A DNA stretch of 64,000 bases from Aspidiotus rigidus (Eukaryota > Arthropoda > Insecta > Hemiptera > Diaspididae), in contig JAVHKY010000071.1 in the NCBI GenBank assembly GCA_035079385.1, forward strand, positions 2,606,001-2,670,000, read 5' to 3'. Below are positions 22,618-34,300 of this stretch, piece by piece (position 1 is the stretch's first letter; each line of letters starts with the position of its first letter). Under the pieces are notes generated by a model. It saw only the letters and a program-made list of their open reading frames with translations, did no database searches and was not told the origin of the DNA. A program made the translations under genes and the position numbers.

Positions 22618-24148
22618 TCTTCTAATATATAAAGCAGAAAGTTTGTCTGTCTGTCCGTCCTCCTGTCCGTTTATAACTCGAGAACTCCTGGGCCGATCGC
22701 TTTCAAACTTTCAGGATATATTGTCCTCATCCCAGAGCAGCACATAGACTCATAAAAATAAAAATTTGACGGGGAGGTGCTGAGTAATTTCAAAAAAGGG
22801 CGAAAACAATGACTTTTTTCAATATAAAAAAACGTGGTGGTGTAGCTTGCCATGTACGTTAGACCTACGCGCGTTGAGTGGCGCAGTTTCGAGAATTGAA
22901 TTATTGTGATAACTCGAGTATAACTCATTTTTATGAAAAATTGAAGAGAACAAAAATTGTAGCCCCTGTAATTTCCTTTCGAATGAGCCCGGTTCCAGAT
23001 TTTTAGGAGGAAATTTTGTGACTACAGTATTCGCTGTACTTCCATACTAAGCAAGTTATTTTATTCACAGTTTTAAAAACACCTACATAAAGGATTTTAC
23101 ATCCGGTATCTCATACAAGAACCAACGTCTAGACACGGTGCGCACTGCGTATGGGCTAGCGGAAATTACCCTTTTTTTTACCTGTTGTCCGTGTGTTTTC
23201 TTAGGGACTGGCAAAATGTCAATGGATTTGTCTGTATTCTGCTGCGATACAGGCTTCACGCGTTAAGTCAGCTCTCAAGTGAATTAGGTAGTGTGTAAAA
23301 AATTTAATTTGGTGATTTTATTTTTGTGCGACTCGGAACTTTGATATATTTTTATAAGTACAGTCGCAGTTTTTGGTGTCTATTTTCTTATTTTTGAATG
23401 AAAAAACGTGGTGGTGTAGCTTGCCATCGAACGCGTTGTTCCAACGTTACCGTTCAAACGCCTTGAGCGGCGCAGTTATAAAAATTAAGTTATGGTGATA
23501 ACTCGAGTTTTACTCATTTTTATGAAAAATTGAAGAGAACAAAAATTGTTGCCCCTTTAATTTCCTTTCGAATGAGCCCAATTCCAGATTTTTAGGAGGA
23601 AATTTTGGAACTATTGGTATTTTGACTGATGCGTATTTAAGATCATTGTGTTTACAGAGAGAGAGAGAGCATTTAAACCGGTTGCTCTGGATGAATCTAC
23701 AGAGACTATTCGAGTTTTACGTATCCAATTTTCGATTTTGAAAGGAGACGTTTATGTAAAATAATTTCTTGAAAATTTGCTCTTCTTTTGTGACGAGTAA
23801 CTATACATTAGGTAAATATCGTCGTCAGAGTTTGAAACTACCTAAGAAAAGGTACTGGGTTCGAGAAAGAATTAAGAAAATTACATCCGGTTTCTCATAT
23901 AGGAAACGACTGAGTTCGTCTCATACCTCTACACAGACTGATGTAATGCTTCGGGGATATGGCAGGCTTTTTACCTACTGTCCATCTATTTCCTTAATCA
24001 TTGCGACGGTTCATGAATTAGTCCGTTTTTTGCTGCAATACAGCCCTTACCTGTCAACTCAGCTCTTACCGTTAAAATCGAAATATTTACAAAATACTGA
24101 TATCTACTCAACACACAGCTGGCGGTCAGGCGCGCTGCCAACCGCTAG
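22618..24148 (+). mobile_element. Non-autonomous Helitron 2
   Basis: It begins TCTTCTAATATATAAAG after a host A, with repeated GTCTGTCTGTCC, and ends with the hairpin GGCGGTCAGG...CCGC and CTAG before a host T. Removing it joins CTAGTA to TACTGTATAT, a combination seen intact at 22474, which is a clean insertion test. The interior contains two or three divergent copies of one block (near 22820-23280, 23400-23610, 23870-24060), each with ACATCCGGTNTCTCATA or GAATGAGCCC. No Rep/helicase domain; a 130-codon frame at 23769-24161 runs through the end hairpin and is unlikely to be a gene. Confidence 0.85.
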
Positions 24149-24269
24149 TACTGTATATTAGAAATGAGGCCTAGTACCAGTAGTTCACTGCATAGGTGCA
24201 AAAGGGATCTTGTACGCACGCACATTCTTCTAAAATTAGGGTAGGGCTCAGAGGGGAAAACTATAATTG

Positions 24270-24993
24270 TACGGCAAAATAGAGTGTCAGTACGACAACT
24301 TCTCTACGACAAAGTAGAGTGTCCATACGACAGTTTATTAATTGAAATACGCCAGATCATATGCGACAATTTAACGTGTTAGAACGACAATTTATCAGTA
24401 CTTGTACGACACTAAAAAGTGTAGTCAGATAAAAGGGCGGATTTCACCGAATTTGTTCGCCTCAAGTGCAAGATATGGAAGATCAGTATGGCCAAGGGGG
24501 GGAATTGTCCCATGTTCAGCAAATCCTACATGTGCAAGCACTACCTGGGAATGAAAATCCGTCTCAAATTGGTGGTAACTCCCTTAGAAGCAAAATTAAT
24601 ACCACTTGGTCAAAAACACGTAAAAGGGGGAGGCCAGCTTTAGCGAAGCAGGCTCTACTTATTCAGTAACTTTTTTTAAATGTTTATTAATTGATAAGTA
24701 CATTTGTTTAATACATTTCTGTATGAATTAGATCTGGCGATGTTCCGAAGTTTTTTTGTCGTTCTGGATGAATTACGCGAAGCATCTTTTTAATCGTGAA
24801 AATTCAATTTTTTGCCGTACCCAAGTTGATGTACAATAATATTACTAGTCGTATAAGCCTACATTTTGTCGTGATTACATTCATTTGTCGTAATACATAA
24901 ATTTCTGACGTACATTCATTTTTTTTGTCGTTAGTCAATTTATGCTGGCGTACAACCTATTATTTTTGTCGTACTGACACTTTATTCTGCCGT
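24270..24993. mobile_element. Inverted-repeat element W6, word TACGACAAAAT
   Basis: The outer 29 bp (24270-24298, starting TACGGCAAAATAGAGTG) and 24965-24993 are inverted copies with two mismatches. TACGACA or TGCGACA words recur at 24292, 24306, 24333, 24372, 24394 and 24416, and as TTTGTCGTA, TTTTGTCGT or near variants at about 24758, 24870, 24890, 24930 and 24966. The interior has an ORF with an AT-hook motif. About 724 bp; non-autonomous. Confidence 0.72.
24475..24669 (+). CDS. Small ORF with AT-hook, inside element W6
   Basis: Starting at the ATG, 64 residues, Gln/Asn-rich and hydrophilic, ending in TRKRGRPALAKQALLIQ. KRGRP is the core of an AT-hook, a minor-groove DNA-binding motif. 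No other domain is seen. It could be the tail of a transposase or a captured host fragment. Whether it is translated is unknown. Confidence 0.3.
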   Translation: MEDQYGQGGELSHVQQILHVQALPGNENPSQIGGNSLRSKINTTWSKTRKRGRPALAKQALLIQ

Positions 24994-25314
24994 AGCATTA
25001 AATGGCACCCGAAAAAAAATCATAAGCCCCAAGGTTATCTGCACGCTCGTTCGCCCGACGAAAGGCAAAAGGCCAAAATATTTTATATCAGACTTATGCT
25101 AAACCGAGACAAGAGGGCGAACGAGCGGAGCGAGTGAGCCCCTCAAAAGCTGATAGCTCAAAAACTATTTCTCATACTAGATTCATACGACACCGAGAAA
25201 GGCGGCGAACGAGTAATATCTCACGAACACTTGACCTAGTAGAAGCCTAGACTAAAATATTTCAAGGTGACTAATAAAATATAAGATGATCTTCATTTAT
25301 TTGGCTATGCCAGA

Positions 25315-25660
25315 AATTTTTTTTTTTTTTTCCGCGGAACTCCTCCAAAACTGGTGGATGGATTTTTTTGAGACTAAGGCAAGTTATAGTTTCATATCTG
25401 TAGATGAGCACCTGCAATTTTTTCGAGCATCGGATGAACTTAATTCATTAATTGATGATAATTCATTAAACCAGTCAATACAATTCTGTGGGTTACAGAC
25501 TTTCACTAATTATTAGTTGATGTCACGTCATAGTGATACGGCTTCATCGATAATTTATTGTTATTTCAGATACAAACTAGGGTAGATTCTCTTAATCATT
25601 TTTTAATGCGTCAGAAGTAGAAGTCATATGTTACTCAGGTTGGTGCGTGAGTGTTTTTTT
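25315..25660 (-). mobile_element. H-family repeat, partial copy H8
   Basis: 25331-25440 carries the conserved block (CCGCGGAACTCCTCC, GATGGATTTTTTTGAG, GAGCACCTGCAATTTTTT), and the right side reaches GGTGCGTGAGTG, a half hairpin. The microsatellite and GTCGGTAAAAA end are missing. The 320 bp to its left (24994-25314) contain GGCGAACGAG twice and no gene. Confidence 0.5.
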
Positions 25661-25773
25661 CTCTGCAGTCAACCGGACTACTCATAAAAATTTGGATCTT
25701 AGCGCAAAGGAGGCGCTCTCTACATTTACTGTAACGACAAACTGTTGAAGCTTATTTTAAGGGGACGATTACA

Positions 25774-27759
25774 AAAAAAATGCTTACGCAGCCGCGTAAG
25801 CAACACACGACTTTTCACCTGTATCTACAATCAAGTTTTTTGCTTAAACTTTAACTCTAGTACTCAAATTTATTCAATGAATCGTTTTCTCAATAAGATA
25901 CACACATCCTCATCATCTCTTGCCTCTCTAATACTCGTAGAGTCGCTTTCGTTTACGCTCCGATGATGGTTGTCTAACCGAAAACGTTTAGCGGCTGTTT
26001 CTTTTGTGGTTCAATATAATTTGCTACACCTTCGGGTGTACACTCTTCTTGGTAATATGAATAACCATAAATTAGAAGAACGTATCGATTCATTCTTGAT
26101 CATCTCCGATTTTCAAGTATCTTTTAATGTTGGTTGTTGTAGACTCACACACACACCCATCTCATCACTTATATCCTTCTTTCATGCTCTCATTGCGATT
26201 CTGATAGCTTTCTCATTCAACATATCTTTTCCTGTCCCAAATTAGTTTCACTTCCGAACTCCTGACTTATCTCTCACAATCACATAGAAGCACTATCAGA
26301 TGACTCTCTATTTGTTGTCAACATCTTTCAATTCTTCCAACAACTAAATTTCTTTTTCCACGTCTTCACTTTTCAAAACCACTGAGCTCCCACTCCCTTA
26401 GTAACTCGTCAATTTAAAAGAAATCTAAATGTAAATAAAAAAAATGAAATAATTTTTACCTCTGCCTACAAGTCATCATTTCGCTTAAGTCCTTTCTTCA
26501 TAACTCCAACTTATTCTATAAATCGTTCTCTCAATGAGGCTTACATATATCCTCACCATCTCTCACCCCTCTACTCATAATTCATTCTTGATCATCTCCA
26601 ATTCCCGAGCATCATTCTATGTTATTTCCAGCTGCTCTTCTCTTCATGCAATCATAATTTGTATTCACGCTCTCATCGCAATCTATGAGAGAATTATTTT
26701 CAAAACTGTGTCGTCCTTGCACGTACTTATAAAAAGCTTTTTCCTTGAAAAATGTTATCTTTAAGAGAATTAAAAGGGCACACTTATGGATGAAAACTCA
26801 AAAGAGTTATGCAATAGCAACCGCCCCATCCCATTTTGCAAGCATAGGAGCAAGAATATCGCGTCATTATACGCCCCACCTTAAACCGGAGTATTTCAAA
26901 AGAATTTGATGTTGAAATTAAAGTGTTATTGAAAATTAAGTTGTGTACCTCGCGTAGTCTCATGTTTTTGCCACAGAGTGTGAGTAAGGGTTAGCCACAG
27001 AATCAGTCACCCTAGACTCACACACATACACTTCTCATCCCTCATCTTATGCTTCTCTCATGCTCTCATTCCCTCTCCCACATCTGAACTAACAACACCA
27101 AGCTTATGATAGGCTCTTATTAGCTCATTAATTGAAAAAAAAATTAAAAGAAAAGAAATAAAATGAAGCATGAAAGATTATACGTACGCAAAAGATTGCT
27201 CACCAATACTATAGCATATCCTTACATAACATTCATTCATGAGAAACTCAACACATACTTAAAATTCATTCATAAAGAGCGTATCTTCACGTGTGTGAAC
27301 AGGTAACCCAAAAAATGAATAAAACTACTATATACTACAACTACACTGACAATCTACGTAACCAAAGGTTACCCTTCGCTTTTGATGACGAAAGCAACTA
27401 CCTGAAGTTTAGTACTACAAAATAGTAGTAGCTCGAATATTTGCAAATTTCATCAAATTAGTTCACGTTTCAATTTGAGATTTCTCACGAACCAGACATC
27501 GTATCAACACCAAAAGTTCACAATTACATTTTTAGACATGTAAATTACAATATATCAACATTTGAAAAACATTGAACAAACCATATCAGAGTTATAGGAG
27601 TGGGGAATTTTTTTTTAAATTGGGTATATCTAGAGAACTACTGATCCGATCGTCAAAAAAAATGCAGGTGCACAACTTCAGATATAACACTACAACTTGA
27701 CTAAGTTTCAAGAAAATCCATCCAGTAGTCTCGGAGGAGAAGTCCGGACAAATTTTGAT

Positions 27760-27819
<60 letters not shown>

Positions 27820-27951
27820 AAACCCGAAATTTTTTTAATGACGTAGCGATGATCTATGACCTCTAAAACGTCGAGAAAGTTCATTTCCCCCCCTTTCTGC
27901 CACAACTGTGACGGGTGTAATACTCGCTTTTCTACGAAAAGTCGGTAAAAA
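25774..27951 (+). mobile_element. H-family repeat, full copy H3
   Basis: This is the most complete member. It has the hairpin GCTTACGCAGCCGCGTAAGC (25782-25801) and CGACTTTTC close behind. A long unique body follows, then the conserved block at 27635-27750 and a TA run of about 50 bp (27766-27817). The end block (GGAAACCCGAAATTTTTTT, AAAACGTCGAGAAAG) finishes with GAAAAGTCGGTAAAAA. CGACTTTTC and GAAAAGTCG form a short subterminal inverted repeat. It is nearly identical over 2 kb to 58590-60584. No protein domain recognised. Confidence 0.7.
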
Positions 27952-29059
27952 TTACTCAAATAACCCGGAAACAGACTCATCTAAAAGAAAATTAAAAGAC
28001 AACTTTTGTTCTTTTAATTTATTGAAAAAAATAATTATTTCGAGTGGTATAATCGATTTTAGAAACATTGCGCCGTATGGCCAAACAAAATCATCTCCCT
28101 GCTTTTTTACATTTACACTGATGACAGCGACACTCATGGCGGTTAAAATGCGAATTGAAAACGAGGTCCACCGCTCTCATTTCTTCTGTTCGATCGTTCT
28201 TTACTGTGCTCGCCGTCTACCTCCTGTATAGTCTATAAGTAAGTTTCAACTACTTTTATCATTGTGAAATGCGCACTCTGAAACGAGAAAAAATATTTCC
28301 ATTCCCACAAAAAATTCCGTAAAAATCAGAAGCAAATAATCGATTTTCGCAAGTTTGGTTGACGTAAATTAATACGAATTAGTATTACAAACAGAATATC
28401 AATGCATTACAATCCAGGGGAAGGATAATATGGAACGTATAAAAATACATACATAAATGTATACATGAGTTTCAACTACCTACGTATTTATTATTTTTTT
28501 TATCATAATAGAAATACAAACGAATGATGGAAAGAAAGAAAAGGGATGAGACGAATCGAGAAATAAGTCAAAAATGATGACGCTACCGTCGTAGACGAAA
28601 GAAATTAATTCATTCGCAACTTCGCACACATCAACGATGCATCCACACAGTATTTCGAAGCGATTTAAAACACAAAAAATCGGAACTAGAAAAAACGTGT
28701 TGCCTATTGTCCATATAATTTTGTGAAACCATTACTACGAGTATACAAAATATGATAGAAGTTCTGTGATGTCGAAGAAAAATTTTTCATAAACAAATAG
28801 AGAGAAATAAAGAGGGGGAATATAAAACTGCACGGAATGAATAACAGGTTTCAACAGAACGGATGCGCGCGAAAAAATAAATGAAAATAACGTATTTTAA
28901 ACTGAATATCCTGGACACCTGTGTGCGCGGAAAAAGAAAAGATAATGACGTATTTTCAAATGAATATCAAGTGACCAGTTTTTCCAGTTGGAGGGATTCC
29001 TCAAACAGGCGAGACATAATATTGTATCGAAAGTAGCCACGATTTTACCTCTATCAAGT
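27952..29059. other. Spacer, low-repeat sequence
   Basis: A 45-bp direct duplication (GCGCG-AAAAA...AACGTATTTTAAACTGAATATC near 28865 and again near 28923) is the only structure seen. No exon or domain recognised. Confidence 0.35.
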
Positions 29060-29345
29060 TCGACTTAATCGATAAAGCCATCAGAGGCCGCCTTTAAGAT
29101 CGTCCAGAGAAGGTTGAAATTGTTGTGGCTTCTTCTGTCACTAACAGAAGCTTCCTAAATGGTACTCGTCTTGTTTGTGCGCATCCATTTATCTTCAAGT
29201 TTCACAATAATTTATCCGATGATAACGTCATTCTTTCCAGACCTCCTTCCTTACCGTTCGCACACGTTTAATTCAGTCTTTGTACTTTCACTATCTGATA
29301 ATGTATTCCTGACCCAAGAGGAAACCGGTCTTGTTTAATAAACTT
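29060..29345 (+). other. Possible 3' tail of a Penelope-like element
   Basis: The segment ends in CCAAGAGGAAACC, TTAATAAACTTTGAGTGACTG, which resembles the 3' end style of PLEs (a GAAACC motif, AATAAA and a GTG-rich tail). The upstream frame has no decisive motif. Offered as a weak call. Confidence 0.25.
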
Positions 29346-29391
29346 TGAGTGACTGTGTTTTCTCACATTTGGCCTAGTATGGGCTCACTCG

Positions 29392-29908
29392 ATGAAAATA
29401 GCGTACAGAAGAAAAGAGATGGAAAAGAACCAAGGAAGAGTTGTGCTGATTGCCTGTTACAGTATCTCTACGGAGGCTCTTCGCATATTAGCACGTTCAT
29501 CAGCAACCGAGCTCCTTGCTGAGGAGAGAGCGGTGGTGTTCAAAGCAAACAAGAGAACGACGACTGATCAACAGCCTTTATGGGTCAAAAAGGAGACCAG
29601 ACGCTTCTTATTTGTGAGAAGGAAAGTGTGAATTGCTCAGATTGAGTCACGAAAATGGACGAGAAAAGTTTAAGAAAGTATAGCAGGTAACGTATTTGCA
29701 TTGCGATCAAGGGCGAGATGATAGACCACACACAGCTTATTTGAGTGTGAGGCGTTGAGGCGTGAGTGGGGTAAGCTTAGTTGGTCACTGCAAGAGGTTG
29801 AGGTCGATGAAGCGCTTCCTCCGAGTAGTCTGGTAGCCACCATGCTAAGTTCCCAAGGAAGCATGGAACCAAGTGTCTACACTTGTAGCCACATTCATGA
29901 AGAAGAAT
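29392..29908 (+). pseudogene. LINE (R1/jockey-type) pol C-terminal fragment
   Basis: Frame one (29392-29631) contains ACYSISTEALRILARSSATE and LLAEERAVVFK. This matches the segment after RT in many arthropod LINEs with a YRTVS-AL-VLAG pattern and an ER motif. After frame breaks, 29704-29908 gives HSLFECEALRREWGKLSW, LPPSSLVATML and a stop, the pattern of the CCHC-type C-terminus (H-LF-C--W). The copy is short and frameshifted. The clade assignment is loose. Confidence 0.6.
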
Positions 29909-31158
29909 AATATGGAAACGGAATGGAATGGAATGGAATATGCAAATGCAGAGCATTTTCCGTGCGCAAATTCATAGTGACACTTTTTAAAATTATGTTC
30001 AACTTGTATTTCGATACCGTTTTTTTCTTTTTTACGTTACATTTATTTATATCACGTTTATTTGTCTTTCCGTTTCGTAACAATTTTTATTATTTCGTGA
30101 AATTTTTATTTTCCCTGTCAAACTATAAATATTCTGTGGATACACTGCTTTTTTTCCGTGAATTATAATTTCCTTAGGCGCCGAAAAATCACACCCAATA
30201 AAGAGAGATGAGTTAAAACAATCTTTTTTCTTTCTAATTAGTATACTTTTTTTATGTTTGCTGCCGGGTAGTGAGGAATTAACAACAACTTTCCGGGAGA
30301 CTCCATATAGTTGATTGTATTGAATATTTGGACTTTTCTCCGAACGTTAAATCTTGAGGTTGAGGAAAACAGTCCATGGGGATGTCACATGTTTCACAGA
30401 TGGGTGGCGGAGCGGCGCTCTGATGGGAAGAAGGAACTGATGAATGGTCAATGTACACTCAGATAATAATATTATTTCATATTTTCGACTTTGTTTGACG
30501 AAGATATTTGCAAAACTTCGATAAAGTGTTTGGAGTGATAGAGTTAATTAACTGAGTCCATTTCCGTTCATATCTGCTGAAGCTTCGTTTGAATACAGGA
30601 TAGAATATTTTACTCAAAATTTTTTCACAGATACAAGAATGGGAAAGTTCAAAGTTTTTCTCCGATAAAAATTGAAGCTAGAAATCTTTCGGCATCTATA
30701 TTTTCAAAAGTAAAAACAGATTCAAACTATCTCATTATTCACCTCAGTTTACTTTTAGTTGAATCAAGGTCCATATCGGATGGCAGCTGGAAGAATTAAT
30801 TTTATTCAACCAGAGAAATAAATTAGTAGCGATATTGCCCTTTGAATCTATGAATAAAATATTGTATAAAACTCAAAATAAAACCAAAAAAAAATTGTTA
30901 CTTGTAGAATATGCTAAGCCCGTAACTTGGCCCTTGTTATCCATTTGTAATTTTTTTGCACTTGTTGCATATAATGTACTTTGTACTATATGTGTGGAAA
31001 TACAATATTGCAAACTGTCCGATCGAGTTACCAATATGGGCAAGGGAAACTTATACGTCTTTCTTATTCCCGTTTACCTATTAATTTACTTTGAAACCAT
31101 TACGCAAAAATTGTACATGTTTATTTAATTATATATATTTTTTTCAATTCTGTTCTAG
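29909..31158. other. Low-repeat, probably intronic or intergenic
   Basis: A short (GGAAT)n run lies at 29918-29938. The remainder is AT-rich with small open frames lacking motifs. A pyrimidine-rich stretch ends at the acceptor site 31157-31158. Confidence 0.35.
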
Positions 31159-31362
31159 TTGTTTGAATTGGAGGAGAGGAAGGTGCCTCAAAAGCAGGAG
31201 CAATATGGAAGTGTTTCTCATAGTAAAAGTTTTTCCTCTGAGTCCGCAGAAGAAGCACCCACAGATGACTCAGCCGCGTATTCTATTTCATACGACTCCC
31301 ACGAAGTTGATCCTCGAATAGTACGCAGTCTTTTCAAACGCCAGCAAATTCTCAAGATCTGA
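31159..31362 (+). CDS. Likely 3'-terminal coding exon of a host gene
   Basis: It is preceded by a strong acceptor: TTTTTTCAATTCTGTTCTAG. From 31159 the phase-0 frame gives 67 codons to a TGA. The peptide is Ser/Glu-rich with balanced composition (KVPQKQEQYGSVSHSKSFSS, ESAEEAPTDDSAAYSISYDS) and a basic tail (RSLFKRQQILKI). AATAAA signals follow at 31643 and 31652. The region is low in repeats. Function is not recognised. Upstream exons were not identified; it could in principle be a chance frame. Confidence 0.42.
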   Translation: MFELEERKVPQKQEQYGSVSHSKSFSSESAEEAPTDDSAAYSISYDSHEVDPRIVRSLFKRQQILKI

Positions 31363-34300
31363 AATTTTATAAAATAATCATCTATTGAATTGCGCGTTTT
31401 TCTTTTCATTCACAAACATTTTTTACGCTAAAATTTCCGTCTTCTTTTTCTTTTTTCATATTTCCTTAAGTTTTTTCCGCTCAATCAAGTCCCATTAATA
31501 TAAATTCTCTATATAATATTTTCTTCTGCGTCTTATTTCGTGCTATTTCTTTTTACTGCATCACTTTGTGGAAAAGTAGAAATTGAGAAATCTCGCGCAT
31601 ATTGAATACCGATAACAGGGGGGGGATTTAATTGCACGATGAAATAAAGTGAATAAACGATCAAATCTAGTCTGCATGTTGGAAAATTTATAAATTGACG
31701 TTACATTGAGCACAATTTTTGACAATAAAATAAAGTTGATTTAAACTTAGTTCGACGATAGAGAAAAACATCATCCTTTCTTTTCTTTGTTTTTAAGATT
31801 AAAAAATATAATAAACTTTTATTTTCTCCTTCTTAAAATATGAGGTTTGACCACGTGGTCAGCCAATACTGAAATTCTGAAAATATAAATCTACGTTGAC
31901 GCAGGAATAACGTACAGAAAATTAAGCTGGCCTTTAAAAAAGGACGTCTTTGGATCAATGAATCCGGTCCAGAATTTTTCAATGAAACCAATGAAATATT
32001 ATCTGACTGACTTGAATAATATTTTGAATAATTCGTTGGCAAAGTTGTTAACAAGGAATTGACTGTCACTACGTTTCATATTTTAACTCATGTTCATAGT
32101 GGTGGTGATGATCATTAAGTCACATACGTCAGTCGAACAAAAACAAAACATATCTTAATGAAGTATAATGGGTAAAAATTTAAGAAAATAATAATGGAGC
32201 GTACCTATTTCAGATCCTTGTATTTTTTTGATCGGGGGGTGGGAGGAGTTTGTATGTCACTTGATAATGACCGTTGATCGAGAACGTTAATGATTTCACA
32301 TACTTATATATTTTGTATTTCATTTTTTCCATTTCATTTAATTAAAATGTATTGTAGCGTAATAGAACAGACTGAAATTATCTAGTAATAGATATTGGAA
32401 GGAGAGAAGGAAGAAGACTGGGAAATTCTTGGCGTAAAAAATCTATTATTTCAGAGTTGATTTTTCTCTGGAAATTGAGATGCATTTCTTCATCGCAGTT
32501 TACAATATTACAACTTTACATGCTTTTTATAGAACAGTTCCTCTACTCTTCTCAATTACTTTCGTTAAAAAACGCGTAATTTTTTTTTTTTTTTTTTTTT
32601 GTGATTTAATTGTACACCAGAATGAGTGACAATCACAGTCCAGTAAATGCTGAAGTATCTGAAAATATAATTTATTCAAACGGAGGACGATGCACGCCAA
32701 AATAAAAAGTGAGCAGCTAAAAAATATAGTTAGCAATTAAAAATGCCTTACACACCGTGTAAGTAAACTGCACACCCTCTTAATATGTACAACACGTCTA
32801 CTAGTATAATACAATCAAGTCTTCACCCGTATGGAGATGGTTCACATTTTTTCAAGTTCTCTTATGACGTCATTCGAGAGTTGAAATTTCTCTGAGATTG
32901 TTCCACCATCATTCCTCGCTATTTCTCCAATGTCAAGCTGTTTTCAAGTTCTTTTGATGACGTCATTCGAAGACCATTATTTTTCCTATAAAAAAGTATC
33001 TTCAACCTCCTGCCCCAAAACATATCCACGTTTGGCGCATTTGATTGTGGTATAAGCATATAATCTGCAATGACTTAAATTACTCATTTCAGAATTTTTA
33101 AATTGATCAAAAAAAAGAGAAGTGCTCTTGCCGCACTAAATTTATTTATTGCTGGTGTCTCAAGCAGCTAGTGCTCTTCATCAGACCGAGGTTATTAATT
33201 TAAAACTTACCTACCTTACACGCAAAATAAATATTCATTTATACTCATTTCAGAATCCTTAGTTATCGATGTTAATCATTTTTTTTCTGGCTTGCAATTA
33301 TATATTATCTGAAGGGGTGTATTCGGTGTTAATTATTTCATTAGTTGGCGCTCGGTCGCCTTTTCCAGGCGAAATATGGCTGGTGTGCAATTATAATATT
33401 ATCCCCAATTTTTGGAAAGGAGAGAGCTTATCCCCTCCCGCAATTGTTCGAACGGCCTATAGTACTTAGATAGAACCCCAAGCAATTTACTTCATTCAAA
33501 TGGGGCATTGCAAACACGAGAATGGAAAATTTCGATCTCCGTGACTTGCTGGCTCATTGTGAGAACGTTTCGTATGGTTCTCTCACGGACGTTTCGTGAG
33601 GAATATGAGGCATTACATCCGTCACAAAGTCCATTGAGGGAGGGGGCAGTCAACTTTTTCAGTGTTTTCGAGGTTCTCGATCAGTTGTAACATGAAAATA
33701 TCCAAGTTCGTACCTTTATAGGATAAATCCCCTCTTTGATTCCACTTTTTCTGAAAATACATTCGCGATGTAAGGATCTACTGCGAAATATTACGAAAAA
33801 AAAAAAATCCTCCTATAGGACTCCTTCTTTATATCATATTGCATACTACATTGCTTCACGTTGGTCTTGCGTAAGGGAACAGATATGCTATTATTGCATA
33901 TTCAATTCCCCTGTCATAGACCAATATGAAGCAAGTATCATTTCGATGAGCATCAGGCAAATATGATATAGGGGAAGAACCGCATCTCTTCCACGCGTTC
34001 TCGTTGCGCCTTCATGGGGCAGGTAAGTTATAAAGCTGTAATTGATTTTTCCTACTTCTTTCAAGAGACCGGACGATATAAAAATGCGCCATAGAAAAAA
34101 AGAGATACGAAGTGTGCGGCGTCGTAAAAAATATGCATGAGAATTTCTTTGTACTTGTACGAGATTCATCTGAACCGTATAAAAATTATCTCTTAACGTT
34201 GGAAAATATCGTTTAAAAAGGATTGACACGATCAAGTGAAAATGCATCATCTTTAATATGATATTGTTACCTATCACAAAATAATACGTTCGATACACTG

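Noticed and set aside
23769..24161. 130-codon frame inside Helitron 2
   Set aside because: It overlaps duplicated non-coding blocks and runs through the terminal hairpin; no domain.
33142..33190. Hammerhead-ribozyme-like CTGATGA on minus in PLE-tail-like sequence (also near 29300)
   Set aside because: The GAAA partner and a pairing stem II could not be drawn; kept only as a PLE-tail hint.
33920..34020. Possible exon between an acceptor-like and a CAG/GTAAGT donor-like site
   Set aside because: All three frames contain stops; could only be an untranslated exon, and no other support was seen.
33891..34298. 135-codon minus-strand frame
   Set aside because: No motif, low-complexity hydrophobic and basic composition typical of AT-rich chance frames.
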